64,000 bases of DNA from CAZOWW01 sp964583765 (GCA_964583765.1 CAZOWW010000014.1:3350-67349), one strand, 5' to 3'. Positions 25,086 to 33,741 are shown, numbered from the stretch's first letter. Numbers and translations are program-made. The notes: generated by a model from the letters alone, not told the origin.

Positions 25086-26294
25086 GTGCCACTGTTCCCG
25101 ACGTCGTTGCCGACCTCGGACGGGTCGCTGAGCGCGGTCCTGCCCACGGTCGCCGCGGCGTTGGGTGCGCCGGTGGCCGGGCTCGCACTGCTCCCGGATC
25201 CGGCGCAGGACGCCCCGGCGGCGCCGCTGCCCGAGGCCTCCTGCGCCGTGGTGGTTCTCGTGGACGGCCTCGGAGAACTGCTCCTGGCCCGCCGTGGCGG
25301 TCATGCACCGACCCTGCGCCGGATCCGGGCCGAGCCGGCCTCCCGGGTGGTGAGCTGTGCCTTCCCGTCCACCACGGCCACGAGCATGGGCTGCGTGGGC
25401 ACGGGGGTGCTTCCGGGGACGCACGGTCTGGTGGGCCTGGACGTGCGCGATCCCGCGCGCGGGGTCCTGTTCAACGAGCTCGCCTGGGACCCCGAGGTGG
25501 ACGCGCGCCGCTGGCAACCGAACCCCACGGTGTTCGAGGCCGTCCTGGGACAGGGCGTCGAGGTGGTCCGGGTCGGTCCCGCCTTCTTCGACGGCTCCGG
25601 CCTGACCGAGGCCGTGCTGCGCGGCGGCCGGTTCGAGGCGGCCTCCTCCCTGGACGCCCGGGTGGACGCCGCGGTGCGCGCGGTGCAGTCGGCCCGACGA
25701 CGGCGGGCGCGCTGCCTGGTCTTCCTCTACTGGGGCGAACTCGACAAGACGGGGCACCTGCACGGGTGCGGGTCCTGGCAGTGGGGTGAGGAACTGTCCG
25801 CGGTGGACGCCGCGGTGCGGGCCCTGGCGCGCCGGCTGGACGACCGCACGCTGGTCGTCGTGACCGCGGACCACGGCATGGTGGACGTGCCCATGGCCGA
25901 CCGCCTGGACGTGGCCACCGAGCCGGACCTGGCTGCCGGGGTCGACCTCGTCGGCGGGGAGCCCCGCGCCCTGCACCTGTACTGCCGGCCGGGTGCGGTC
26001 CCCGACGTGGTGGCCGCCTGGCGGGCCCGCCTGGGCGACCGGATGCACGTCGCGACCCGGGAGGACGTGGTGGCGGCCGGGTGGTTCGGGCCGGTCGCGG
26101 AACACGTGCTGCCCCGGATCGGGGACGTGGTGGTGACGGCCGACGACTCCTCCGACGGCGCGGTGGCCGTGGTCGACTCGCGAACCGCCCGGCCCGAGGT
26201 CCTGCGCCTGCTCGGGCTGCACGGTGCGGCGACCGCGGCGGAGTGCCTCGTGCCCCTGCTGGTCACGATGGGCGAGAACCGGACGGCACGCTGA
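25086..26294 (+). CDS. alkaline phosphatase superfamily / nucleotide pyrophosphatase-like protein
   Basis: 402 aa. Type I phosphodiesterase/nucleotide pyrophosphatase fold: metal ligand Asp in VVVLVDGLGELLL, the nucleophile region CAFPSTTATSMGCVGTG (catalytic Thr), WGELDKTGHLHG (Asp and His metal ligands) and TADHGMVDV (Asp-His metal pair). There is no signal peptide, so it is probably cytosolic. The substrate is unknown. The start GTG at 25086 lacks a good Shine-Dalgarno sequence and is uncertain. It follows the DUF5998 gene by 28 nt and is convergent with sepH. Confidence 0.87.
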   Translation: MPLFPTSLPTSDGSLSAVLPTVAAALGAPVAGLALLPDPAQDAPAAPLPEASCAVVVLVDGLGELLLARRGGHAPTLRRIRAEPASRVVSCAFPSTTATSMGCVGTGVLPGTHGLVGLDVRDPARGVLFNELAWDPEVDARRWQPNPTVFEAVLGQGVEVVRVGPAFFDGSGLTEAVLRGGRFEAASSLDARVDAAVRAVQSARRRRARCLVFLYWGELDKTGHLHGCGSWQWGEELSAVDAAVRALARRLDDRTLVVVTADHGMVDVPMADRLDVATEPDLAAGVDLVGGEPRALHLYCRPGAVPDVVAAWRARLGDRMHVATREDVVAAGWFGPVAEHVLPRIGDVVVTADDSSDGAVAVVDSRTARPEVLRLLGLHGAATAAECLVPLLVTMGENRTAR

Positions 26295-26324
26295 CCGGGA
26301 CGGCCTCGGGCCGCCCCGCCGACC

Positions 26325-27917
26325 TCACTCCCGGCGGGCACCGAAGACGATGTCGTCCCAGCTGGGCACGCTGGCGCGGCGATTGCGCCGGGCACCGGTG
26401 CGCGGCGCCGCCGGGGTACGGGCGGGCGGGTGCGGAGTGGCCGGTTCGGCCTCCTCGGCCGCGAGCGCTGGCAGCGCCGGTGCGGTGGCGGGGATCGGGT
26501 CGTCGTCCGGCAGCACCAGCACCTCGGCGTCCCTGGCCTCGTGCGTCCGCGAGGCCGGCGGATGGGCCGCGGGCGGTGCGTTGCGCAGGTCGACGTCACC
26601 GGACCGGGCGGGTTCCCGGGTCCTGGCCGGCTCGCGGGTGCGGGCCGAGTCGCCCGGGGTGACCACCCGTGTGGGATCACCACCACGGGCGGCAGGGGCC
26701 CGGGTGGCCGCGGGGGCGCGGGTGGGCGTCGAGGGAACAGCAGGCGTGTGGGCAGGCACCGGAGGAGCGGCCGGCGCGCGGGTGGGCGCCGACGGAGCGG
26801 CCGGGCGGGACGCCGGACCCGCGGCAGGCTTCGCCGGACGGGTGGCCGGTTCCGGCGAGGTCGCGGGCGCCGACGGCGGGGCCGGAGCGCGCGGCGTCGT
26901 GGTACGCGGACTCGCGGTGGCCGGCACCGGCGCGGGCTCCGGGATCGGGTAGGGGTCGAGCCCGACCGGAGGCAGATCCTCGGACACCAGCGCGCTCGCC
27001 GGGCGACCGGCGAGCGGGGTCGGGGCGGGCTCCTCCCGAGGGGGAGGTTCGGCCGCGCCCGCGCCACGGGCAGGTCGGGCCCCAGGGGTGTCGGCGCGGT
27101 CCAGCAAGGCCTGGACGGCGTCCTGCACCGGATCCGGCGGCAGGAGCTCGTCGTCGGCGGACACGGCACGCGTGCGCCGACCACGGCGGGCCCGCAGCGT
27201 GTCGAGCAGCTCGACGGTCGTCGAGGGCGCCGGGGTGGCTTCGCGGCCGGGCACGGGACGCACGCCACCGTCGGCCTCGACGTCGTAGACCCGGTCCCGC
27301 ACCGGGGCCAGACGCCGGGGCTGGGCCTCGGGCGTCTGCGTCGGCTCGGCGTCCGTCAGCCAGCGTGCCTCGTCGTCCAGGGGCACCACGTGGCGCAGCT
27401 GCGGGTTGTACGACCACTGTGCGCGCCGCTCGCGGGTGCCGGTCTCGAAGGTGAGCTGGACCACCCAGGTGCCGTCGTCGTCCCGCCAGGCGTCCCAGGT
27501 CGTGGATCCGGTGTCGGCCTCCCGCCGGGTGAGCCGCTCGGCGACGATCTCGCCCAGGGTGCTCGCCGGACCGGTGATGCTCGCGGTGCGCCGGATCGCC
27601 ACCCGCCGGGCCTGGGTCGCCATGTACTCGCGTTCGGCCAGTACGGGCCCCTCGTAGCGCCGGACGTGCTCGACCGGGAGCCCTGCCGCCGCCGCGATCT
27701 CGTCGGCGGTCTGTCCCGCCCGGATCCGGGCCTGGATGTCCCGTGGGCGCAGTCGGCCGTTGCTCTCGATCTGCAGTTGTCCGAGACGGGCACGATCGCG
27801 GCGGACGGCGGCACGGAGGGGTTCGTCGACACGCAGGCGGAATCGCTGGCCGTCAGCGGTGCTGAGGACGAGATGCTCGCCATCGTCGTGCACGCCGACG
27901 AGCGAGACGTCCTGCAT
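26325..27917 (-). CDS. sepH: septation protein SepH
   Basis: 530 aa. The N-terminal DUF3071 domain runs from MQDVSLVGVHDDGEHLVLST to about residue 200 and includes a helix-turn-helix-like segment (RPRDIQARIRAGQTADEIAAAAGLP cut by the turn). The long C-terminal part is Pro/Ala/Thr-rich and disordered, ending RRASVPSWDDIVFGARRE, the conserved C-terminal motif of SepH. In Streptomyces SepH stimulates FtsZ assembly (established). I chose the ATG at 27917 because GGAGGGAA sits 8 nt upstream. It is divergent from cpfC. Confidence 0.92.
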   Translation of the reverse strand: MQDVSLVGVHDDGEHLVLSTADGQRFRLRVDEPLRAAVRRDRARLGQLQIESNGRLRPRDIQARIRAGQTADEIAAAAGLPVEHVRRYEGPVLAEREYMATQARRVAIRRTASITGPASTLGEIVAERLTRREADTGSTTWDAWRDDDGTWVVQLTFETGTRERRAQWSYNPQLRHVVPLDDEARWLTDAEPTQTPEAQPRRLAPVRDRVYDVEADGGVRPVPGREATPAPSTTVELLDTLRARRGRRTRAVSADDELLPPDPVQDAVQALLDRADTPGARPARGAGAAEPPPREEPAPTPLAGRPASALVSEDLPPVGLDPYPIPEPAPVPATASPRTTTPRAPAPPSAPATSPEPATRPAKPAAGPASRPAAPSAPTRAPAAPPVPAHTPAVPSTPTRAPAATRAPAARGGDPTRVVTPGDSARTREPARTREPARSGDVDLRNAPPAAHPPASRTHEARDAEVLVLPDDDPIPATAPALPALAAEEAEPATPHPPARTPAAPRTGARRNRRASVPSWDDIVFGARRE

Positions 27918-28074
27918 GGCTGTTCCCTCCGCTCGACGCTGGTCTCGAGGGTGCCATCGGATCGGGTGGATCCGAAGCACGTCGCTTGGCGTGGCGCGAC
28001 TTCGATCCTACGGTCCACGGCAAGGTGCTCGGACCGGTTCGGCGCCTGGGGCGAAGTATTGCGAGGATCGAGGG

Positions 28075-29379
28075 GTGGACACCGAACCCCTGAGACCCCT
28101 CGTGGAGGGGACCGGCGCGGCGGGCGACGGGAGCGGGCGGACCGCTCCGCAGACGTTTGGCTGGCATCACGGGCGGGTCTCGGACCCGCTGAGCCCCTAC
28201 GACGGTGTGGTGTTGGTCTCGTTCGGCGGGCCGGAGCGTCCGGAGGACGTGCGGCCGTTCCTGACGAAGGTGACCGGCGGCCGGGGGATCCCCGAGGAAC
28301 GGCTCGCCGAGGTGGCCCGGCACTACCTCGACCGGGGTGGGCGCAGCCCCATCAACGACCAGAACCGCGCATTGCTCGCCGCCCTCGCGGACGAACTGGC
28401 CAGCCGTGATCTCGACGTGCCCCTGTACTGGGGCAACCGCAACTGGCACCCCTTCCTGGACGGGGCCCTCGCCCGGGCCGGCGAGGCCGGGGCGCGCCGC
28501 CTGCTGGTGGTCCTGACCAGTGCGTTCTCCAGCTACTCGGGGTGCCGGCAGTACCGTGAGGACCTGGCCGGTGCCCTGGCGACGGCTGGTCTGACCGGCA
28601 GGCTGCACCTGGACCGGGTGCGGCACTACGCGAACCACCCGGGCTACGCAGGGCCGGTGACGGAGGCCACGGTCGCCGCCGCCCGGCGCCTGCTCGCCAC
28701 CTCGTCGCGTGGAGTCTCCACCTCGCCGCGTGACGTCTTCACAGCCGGGGGATCCCGGGAGGGTTCTGCTCCGGCGGAGCCCGCCCGGCCTCGGCGCGGG
28801 CGGCTGCTGTTCGTCACACACTCCCTGCCCGAGCAGCTGGCCGAGGGCTCGGGCCCCCGGGGTGGTGCCTACCTGGCCGAGCACCGCGACCTGTGCGAGG
28901 TCGTGGCGCAGGGCGTCGCCCGGGAGTTGGGCGTGCCCTGGCCCTGGGACCTGGTGTTCTGTTCCCGCTCCGGTGCCCCTGGACAGCCATGGCTGGAACC
29001 CGACGTGAACGACCGCCTGCGGGAACTGGCCACCGGCCCTGCCCGGGGACGGACGGCCCCGGACTCCGTGGGGGCGGGAGTGGTCGTGGTGCCGATCGGC
29101 TTCGTCTCGGACCACATGGAGGTGGTCTTCGACCTGGACACCCAGGCCCGGGAGACCGCGGCCGGGCTCGGGCTGCCCTTCGTGCGGGCCGCGACCGTGG
29201 GTACCCATCCGCGCTTCGTCGGCGGGCTGGTCGACCTGCTCCTGGAACGGGCCGCAGAGGCGCGGGGGGAACGGCCTGCGCGGCCGGTGGTGGGGGCCCG
29301 TGGTCCGGGCGTGACCGAGTGCCCGGTCGGCTGCTGTCCGGGTCCGCGTGGTCCGCGGCCGGTGGTCTGCGGACGGTGA
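28075..29379 (+). CDS. cpfC: coproporphyrin ferrochelatase with [2Fe-2S] cysteines
   Basis: Inserts iron into coproporphyrin III in the coproporphyrin-dependent heme pathway of actinobacteria, 434 aa. Motifs: VVLVSFGGPERPEDV, YWGNRNWHPFLDGAL (catalytic His region), TSAFSSYSGCRQYRED, LLFVTHSLPEQ and IGFVSDHMEVVFDLD. The Cys in SGCRQY plus three Cys in the C-terminal TECPVGCCPG match the four [2Fe-2S] ligands of the actinobacterial enzyme. A roughly 40-residue Ser/Ala-rich insert follows ARRLLATSS. I chose the GTG at 28075: GAGGAT lies 6 nt upstream, and the frame is open far further up. Repeats start at its stop codon. Confidence 0.92.
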   Translation: MDTEPLRPLVEGTGAAGDGSGRTAPQTFGWHHGRVSDPLSPYDGVVLVSFGGPERPEDVRPFLTKVTGGRGIPEERLAEVARHYLDRGGRSPINDQNRALLAALADELASRDLDVPLYWGNRNWHPFLDGALARAGEAGARRLLVVLTSAFSSYSGCRQYREDLAGALATAGLTGRLHLDRVRHYANHPGYAGPVTEATVAAARRLLATSSRGVSTSPRDVFTAGGSREGSAPAEPARPRRGRLLFVTHSLPEQLAEGSGPRGGAYLAEHRDLCEVVAQGVARELGVPWPWDLVFCSRSGAPGQPWLEPDVNDRLRELATGPARGRTAPDSVGAGVVVVPIGFVSDHMEVVFDLDTQARETAAGLGLPFVRAATVGTHPRFVGGLVDLLLERAAEARGERPARPVVGARGPGVTECPVGCCPGPRGPRPVVCGR

Positions 29380-29440
29380 CGTCGTGGGGGCGGTGACGCC
29401 CTGCGCCGGTGAGGTCGTGGGGGCGGAGGCGCTGCGCTGC
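29375..29440. repeat. tandem 33-nt repeat beginning at the cpfC stop codon
   Basis: Units 29375-29407 and 29408-29440 each start GGTGA(C/G)GTCGTGGGGGC. The first contains the cpfC TGA. The two copies differ at several positions. Confidence 0.7.
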
Positions 29441-29694
29441 GGGGCGTGACGTCGTTCTGGTCCCCGTGGGACCCCGGGGGAGAGCGCCGGGCCCTGGGTG
29501 GGCACGCAGGGCCCCGGAGGAGAGCGCCGGCTGCCGAACGGCGAGGATGCCACTGACGCACCGTCCGGTGCGGCAGAACCGGCGGGGACCGGTCAGCGCC
29601 GACCGTGGGACCGAGGTCGACCGTGAGACCGAAGCCGACCGTGGGACCAGGACCGATCGTGGGACCGAGGCCGACCGTGGAGCAGGAGGAGACC
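29380..29694. other. repeat-rich gap between cpfC and suhB
   Basis: 315 nt without a credible gene. It holds the 33-nt pair, a second imperfect pair around CCCCGG(G/A)GGAGAGCGCCGG (about 29472 and 29512) and the 18-nt array at 29602-29680. No clear promoter or terminator is visible. Confidence 0.6.
29602..29680. repeat. 18-nt tandem repeats, 4.4 copies
   Basis: Units 29602-29619, 29620-29637, 29638-29655, 29656-29673 and a partial 29674-29680 follow ACCGTGGGACCGAGGNCG. The array ends 14 nt before the suhB start and is in frame with it. It also sits where the suhB promoter or leader should be. Confidence 0.8.
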
Positions 29695-30543
29695 GTGAGC
29701 GTGAGCCGGACCCCGGAGCTGGACCGATCCGTGGACACCGAGGAGCTGCGACAGCTCGCCGAGACCTTCGCGCGGCGTGCCGGGGAGCTGATCCGGTCGC
29801 GGGGAACGAGCGGGGCCGCGGTCGCCGACACGAAGAGCAGCCCCACCGACGTCGTCACCGCGACCGACCGTGAGGTGGAGTCGCTGCTGCGCGCGTTGAT
29901 CGCGGAGCGGCGCCCGCAGGACGCGATCCTCGGTGAGGAGGTCGGGTTGGGCACCGGCGACAGCGACCTGACCTGGGTGGTCGATCCGATCGACGGCACC
30001 GTGAACTTCGTCTACGGCATCCCGGCCTTCGCGGTGAGCGTGGCTGTGGTGAGCGGGGACCCGCAGCAGCCGGGAGCCTGGCGCCCTCTGGCCGGATGCG
30101 TCCACAACCCGGTCTCCGGGTTGACCTGGACCGCGGCCGCGGATGGAGGCGCCTTCCTGGACGGCCGGCAGTTGCGGCTCGGGGCTCCCCCGGCGCTGGA
30201 GGGTGCCCTCGTGGCCACGGGGTTCGGGTACCGGGCCGAGCGGCGGATCGCCCAGTCCCGGGTCCTGGCCGGGCTGCTGGGGCGGGTCCGGGACATCCGT
30301 CGCATGGGTGCGGCGTCCCTGGACCTGTGCATGGTGGCCTCGGGCCAGGTCGACGCCTACTACGAGCGTGGGCTGAACGTGTGGGACATGGCCGCGGGCG
30401 TGTTGATCGTCACAGAGGCTGGTGGGCAGGTACGGGGGATTGACGGCGTCCCTGCGGGGGAACACATGACCGTCGCCGCCGCGGCACCGCTGAGTGACGT
30501 CCTCGCCGGTGAGTTGAGTGCTCTCGGCGCCGGGGCTGACTGA
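29695..30543 (+). CDS. suhB: inositol monophosphatase family protein
   Basis: Mg-dependent phosphatase of the IMPase fold, 282 aa. Motifs: Asp in VVTATDREVESLL, ILGEEVG, the metal-binding DPIDGTVNFVYGIP and C-terminal GLNVWDMAAGVLIVTEAGG. Likely substrate: inositol-1-phosphate or a related sugar phosphate. I chose the GTG at 29695 with GGAGGA 5 nt upstream; translation from 29605 would include the 18-nt repeats. It heads the block syntenic with M. tuberculosis Rv2701c-Rv2689c. Confidence 0.92.
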   Translation: MSVSRTPELDRSVDTEELRQLAETFARRAGELIRSRGTSGAAVADTKSSPTDVVTATDREVESLLRALIAERRPQDAILGEEVGLGTGDSDLTWVVDPIDGTVNFVYGIPAFAVSVAVVSGDPQQPGAWRPLAGCVHNPVSGLTWTAAADGGAFLDGRQLRLGAPPALEGALVATGFGYRAERRIAQSRVLAGLLGRVRDIRRMGAASLDLCMVASGQVDAYYERGLNVWDMAAGVLIVTEAGGQVRGIDGVPAGEHMTVAAAAPLSDVLAGELSALGAGAD

Positions 30544-30942
30544 TCGTCACCGATGCGCGTCCGAGAGGTCGGAATCCTACGAAACCTGTGATCGGCGGAC
30601 CGTGACGGGTCCGTCGACCGAACGGCCGGGGGTCGGGGCACCGAGAGGACGAACTTGCGGGCTCGGCTTGACTCTTCGTTTCTTACAGAAGACCCTCTGT
30701 GACGAAGCACAGGTCACCGAGGAAACATGACGTGCTGCCCCGTGGTCAGGACCCAAACCCGTGTGGTGCAGAATCGCCTCTCCGTGGGGGCACAAAAACG
30801 CTGCGGGGCGCGTTACCGCGACACCAGGCCGTGCAAGGTCCGGTTCGGACGACGTGGTCTTCCGGGCACGCTCCACGACCTGCCCACGGATACCGATGGG
30901 ACGACCGACGACCACTTCGACACCTCCGGAGCGTGACTCCCT
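30544..30942 (+). promoter_or_regulatory. long leader/promoter region of the DUF4193 gene
   Basis: 399 nt without a convincing gene. A possible promoter is TTGACT (30668-30673), a 17-nt spacer and GACCCT (30691-30696), which would give a leader of about 240 nt. The area 30660-30900 is less GC-rich than its surroundings. A 69-codon frame at 30727-30936 lacks the third-position GC bias of real genes here. Confidence 0.4.
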
Positions 30943-31242
30943 ATGGCGACTGATTACGACGCACCGCGCAAGACCGACGATGACCTGGGCGAGGACTCCA
31001 TCGAGGAGCTCAAGGCCCGAAGGGTCGACAAGGTCTCGGCTGTCGTCGACGAGGACGAGACCGAGGCGGCAGAAGGGTTCGAGCTGCCCGGCGCCGACCT
31101 GTCCAACGAGGAGCTCTCGGTGCGGGTGCTGCCGCGCCAGGCCGACGAGTTCACCTGCACCAGCTGTTTCCTGGTGCATCACCGCAGCCAGCTGGCACGC
31201 GAGGACGGCAGCCGGCTGATCTGCAAGGAATGCGCCGCTTGA
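30943..31242 (+). CDS. DUF4193 protein, putative zinc-ribbon
   Basis: 99 aa, highly acidic N-terminal two-thirds (TDDDLGEDSIEELKARRVDK, DEDETEAAEGFELP). The C-terminus is FTCTSCFLVHHRSQL...ICKECAA, with CxxC...CxxC typical of a zinc ribbon. This is DUF4193, universal in actinobacteria (Rv2699c in M. tuberculosis) and of unknown function, often compared with RNA-polymerase-binding proteins. The ATG at 30943 has CGGAG upstream. It is convergent with the DUF3093 gene. Confidence 0.92.
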   Translation: MATDYDAPRKTDDDLGEDSIEELKARRVDKVSAVVDEDETEAAEGFELPGADLSNEELSVRVLPRQADEFTCTSCFLVHHRSQLAREDGSRLICKECAA

Positions 31243-31286
31243 TGCCGATCAGCGCGGGCCCGTGCCTGCGGTCGTCGCAGAGGGCC

Positions 31287-31302
31287 GATCCCGGCCGGGA
31301 TC
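31287..31302. terminator. palindrome GATCCCGGCCGGGATC between convergent genes
   Basis: Perfect 16-nt palindrome 45 nt after the DUF4193 stop that overlaps the stop codon of the convergent DUF3093 gene. A possible bidirectional terminator, though it has no loop. Confidence 0.35.
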
Positions 31303-31954
31303 AGTCCGCTGTGTCGCGGGCCCGCTCGGCATGCTCCTCGGCGGCGGGGGAGCACGCCGTACCGGACGCTGCGGGGGAACCCGCCACCCCGGACGGCTCC
31401 GGCGGAGCCGTCGCCCCGGGCGGCTCGGGGGAGCTGTCCACGGCCCGGAGCGCCCGCGCGAGGTCGCGCGGCCTCCTCGTGGCCACCACCCAGTAGGGCG
31501 TCGGGTCGTCGCGATCCCGCACCTGCACCCGCACCCCCGTGTGCACCCAGCCTCTCAGACACAGGTAGGCCTGGCCGTCGAGATCCGTACCGCAGGCCCG
31601 CCGCATGGCCTCCGGCGACAGCTCCTCCACCCCGCCCAGGCAGGCCAGGGGGATCCGGGCCCGTCCGGCGTGGAACCAGCCCTCCGCCACCGACACCGTC
31701 GGTGTGGCGCGCAGCAGGAGCCCGCCGAACAGCACGCTCAGCCCTCCGGCCAGGACCCCGGTGGCAGCCGGGCCCAGGAGGGGAAGGAAGACCAGGGCCA
31801 GCGACCCGCAGAAGCCGGCCAGCAGCAGCCAGCCACCCGGCCCCGGGACCAGCCGCTCATGATGGAGCGCGCGTGGACCGGGCTCACCTGCACCCGGTTC
31901 GCGTGCCCAGGGTTCGCTCGCGGCGGATTCGCTCGGGCCGGGGACCGTGACCAT
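31301..31954 (-). CDS. DUF3093 membrane protein
   Basis: 217 aa. Two hydrophobic segments (GGWLLLAGFCGSLALVFLPL and GVLAGGLSVLFGGLLL, about residues 40-85) precede a soluble domain with VAEGWFHAGRARIPLACLGGVEELS and YWVVATRRPRDLARAL. This matches DUF3093 (Rv2698), always near dut in actinobacteria; function unknown. The C-terminal 40 residues are Pro/Ala-rich. The ATG at 31954 has CACCCT 6 nt upstream (leaderless type); a GTG two codons earlier is possible. Divergent from dut. Confidence 0.87.
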   Translation of the reverse strand: MVTVPGPSESAASEPWAREPGAGEPGPRALHHERLVPGPGGWLLLAGFCGSLALVFLPLLGPAATGVLAGGLSVLFGGLLLRATPTVSVAEGWFHAGRARIPLACLGGVEELSPEAMRRACGTDLDGQAYLCLRGWVHTGVRVQVRDRDDPTPYWVVATRRPRDLARALRAVDSSPEPPGATAPPEPSGVAGSPAASGTACSPAAEEHAERARDTAD

Positions 31955-32019
31955 GAGCACAGGGTGTCAGCTCCGCGCGCCGACCGCCGCCGCTCGCGTG
32001 GGCGCGGACCAGGGCCGGA

Positions 32020-32025
32020 TACGCT
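32020..32025 (+). promoter_or_regulatory. -10 element TACGCT for dut
   Basis: Hexamer 6 nt before a G at 32032, the probable transcription start. The resulting 14-nt leader contains GAGGAGA ahead of the dut ATG. The GTG at 32032 opens a 5-codon frame only. Confidence 0.5.
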
Positions 32026-32045
32026 GCTCCCGTGAGGAGAGCCCG

Positions 32046-32597
32046 ATGATGGGTACGCCCGGATCCGCACCGCGGGGGGAGACGGTCGAGGTCCTTCTGT
32101 GCCGGTTGGACCCGACCGCGGCGGTCCCGGCCCAGGCGCACCCCGGAGACGCCGGCGTGGACCTGTCCACCACGGTGGACGTCTCCCTGGCCCCGGGCGA
32201 GCGCGCCACCGTCCCCACCGGGATCGCGCTCGCGTTGCCCCACGGTTATGCGGGTTTCGTCCATCCGCGCTCGGGTCTGGCGGCAAGACACGGCGTGACC
32301 GTGGTCAACGCTCCGGGCACGGTGGACGCCGGCTACCGCGGCGAGATCCGGGTGACCCTGCTCAACACCGATCCTCGCGAGTCCGTCGTCCTGCACAGGG
32401 GGGACCGGATCGCCCAGCTCGTCGTCCAACGGGTGGAGACGCCCCGGTTCGTGGAGGTCGAGCGGTTGCCCGGCTCGGCGCGCGGGCACGGCGGGTTCGG
32501 GTCCACGGGGGGCTTCGGGAGCGGCCCCGCATCGTCCACGTCCAGTGCACCGACCCGCGACCACGGGGACCTCCCCGCGGAGAGGAAGATCCTGTGA
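32046..32597 (+). CDS. dut: dUTP diphosphatase
   Basis: Trimeric dUTPase, 183 aa, which hydrolyses dUTP to dUMP and keeps uracil out of DNA. All five motifs are visible: AHPGDAGVDLS, HPRSGLAARHG, VVNAPGTVDAGYRGEI (uracil and catalytic Asp), RGDRIAQLVV and the C-terminal P-loop-like RGHGGFGSTGG. The tail after motif 5 is about 30 residues longer than usual. Start ATG at 32046 or 32049, preceded by GAGGAGA. It overlaps the next gene by GTGA and begins a four-gene plus-strand operon. Confidence 0.94.
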   Translation: MMGTPGSAPRGETVEVLLCRLDPTAAVPAQAHPGDAGVDLSTTVDVSLAPGERATVPTGIALALPHGYAGFVHPRSGLAARHGVTVVNAPGTVDAGYRGEIRVTLLNTDPRESVVLHRGDRIAQLVVQRVETPRFVEVERLPGSARGHGGFGSTGGFGSGPASSTSSAPTRDHGDLPAERKIL

Positions 32598-33328
32598 GCC
32601 TGTTCCGTCGCAAGAACACCACCGTCGAGGAGTCCGCCGAAGCGGTGTCGGAGGAACCCACCCGGAGCAGCGACCCGGAGCCCGAGACCTCCGAGCCGCA
32701 GGAGAGGACCGGCGGCCCCTGGGACGTCACCGAGGCTCCCGAGGCCGAGGGCGCGTACGTGGACCTGGGAGCCCTGCGACTGCGCGGCAGGGACGGCATG
32801 GAGCTGCGGCTGGAGGTGGAGGAGGCGACGGGGCGCGTCACCGCGGCCACCGTGGCGCTCAAGGGGTCGGCCGTCCAGCTCCAGGCGTTCGCGGCTCCCC
32901 GCCGCGCCGGCATCTGGGACGAGATCCGTGCCGAGATCGCCACGAGCGTCACCCGGCAGGGCGGCACCGTGGACGAGGTTCCCGGCCCGTTCGGGCGCGA
33001 ACTGCTGGCGCGCCTGCCCGTGCGCACCCCGGACGGGCGCACCGCTCACCAGCCGACGCGGTTCACCGGGGTGGACGGCCCGCGGTGGTTCCTGCGTGCG
33101 GTCTTCCACGGTGCCGCCGCCTACCAGCCCGAGGCTGCCGCTGATCTCGAGGAGATCGTGCGCGACGTGGTGATCGTGCGGGGCTCCGAGGCGATGGCTC
33201 CGCGCGAGCTGTTGGCGCTGCGCCTGCCCGATGCCGGGCCGACCGACCCGGACCCGGAGGCCGAGGACGACGGCCGTGACCCGTTGCGGCCCTTCGAGCG
33301 GGGTCCCGAGATCACCGAGATCCGATGA
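32594..33328 (+). CDS. DUF3710 family protein
   Basis: 244 aa. An acidic low-complexity N-terminus (SEEPTRSSDPEPETSEPQE) is followed by the conserved DUF3710 domain: GPWDVTEAPE, YVDLGALRLRG, VQLQAFAAPRRAGIWDEIRAEI, FLRAVFHGAAAYQP and VVIVRGSEAMAPRELLALRLP. Function unknown (Rv2696c family). The GTG start overlaps the dut stop as GTGA; the product ends in TEIR. Confidence 0.88.
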   Translation: MSLFRRKNTTVEESAEAVSEEPTRSSDPEPETSEPQERTGGPWDVTEAPEAEGAYVDLGALRLRGRDGMELRLEVEEATGRVTAATVALKGSAVQLQAFAAPRRAGIWDEIRAEIATSVTRQGGTVDEVPGPFGRELLARLPVRTPDGRTAHQPTRFTGVDGPRWFLRAVFHGAAAYQPEAAADLEEIVRDVVIVRGSEAMAPRELLALRLPDAGPTDPDPEAEDDGRDPLRPFERGPEITEIR

Positions 33329-33336
33329 GCGGCGGA

Positions 33337-33342
33337 TACCCT
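33337..33342 (+). promoter_or_regulatory. -10 element TACCCT inside the dut operon
   Basis: Ends exactly 6 nt before the ATG at 33349, giving a possible internal leaderless promoter for the OB-fold gene. Confidence 0.55.
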
Positions 33343-33348
33343 GGCGCC

Positions 33349-33741
33349 ATGGGTGAGGAGCAGCGCGCGGACCGAGGGGGACTGCGGGCGAAGCTGGCCG
33401 GGCTGATCCTGCCCCAGCACGAGTTGCACGCCGAGGAGGAACGCGTGGAGGCGGTCCGGCTCGGTGGCACCCCGATCGGCTCGCTGGTGCCCCGGCACGC
33501 GGCGACGGTCTGCGGGACCCTGCGATCGGTGACCCTGCGACCCCGCGCCGGGGTGCCGGCCCTGGAGGCCGAGCTCTTCGACGGCACCGGGAGCCTGGCC
33601 CTGGTGTGGCTCGGCCGCCGTCAGATCGCGGGCATCGACCCGGGCCGGCGGATGCGGGCCAGCGGCATGGTCAGTGAGGTGGACGGCCGCACGGTCGTCT
33701 TCAACCCCCGCTACGACCTGGTGCCGAGGCTCGGTGACTGA
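33349..33741 (+). CDS. OB-fold nucleic-acid-binding protein
   Basis: 130 aa. The OB-fold domain contains SLVPRHAATVCGTLRSVTLRP, LEAELFDGTGSLALVWLGRRQIAGI and MRASGMVSEVDGRTVVFNPRY. This resembles the RecG-wedge/tRNA-anticodon-type OB proteins next to dut and DUF3159 in actinobacteria (Rv2694c). Two starts are possible: ATG 33325, coupled to the DUF3710 stop by ATGA, or ATG 33349, with TACCCT 6 nt upstream. I prefer 33349 but both could be used. The end overlaps the next gene by 8 nt. Confidence 0.85.
   Translation: MGEEQRADRGGLRAKLAGLILPQHELHAEEERVEAVRLGGTPIGSLVPRHAATVCGTLRSVTLRPRAGVPALEAELFDGTGSLALVWLGRRQIAGIDPGRRMRASGMVSEVDGRTVVFNPRYDLVPRLGD

Noticed and set aside
29605..29694. N-terminal extension of suhB
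   Set aside because: It would consist of the 18-nt tandem repeats. The GTG at 29695 has an ideal Shine-Dalgarno site and the family starts there.
30727..30936. 69-codon frame in the DUF4193 leader
   Set aside because: Codon third positions are not GC-biased like real genes here, and no homology is recognised. It is treated as leader DNA.
32032..32049. GTG immediately after the dut -10 as a leaderless start
   Set aside because: The frame stops after five codons. The dut ATG at 32046 with GAGGAGA fits better.
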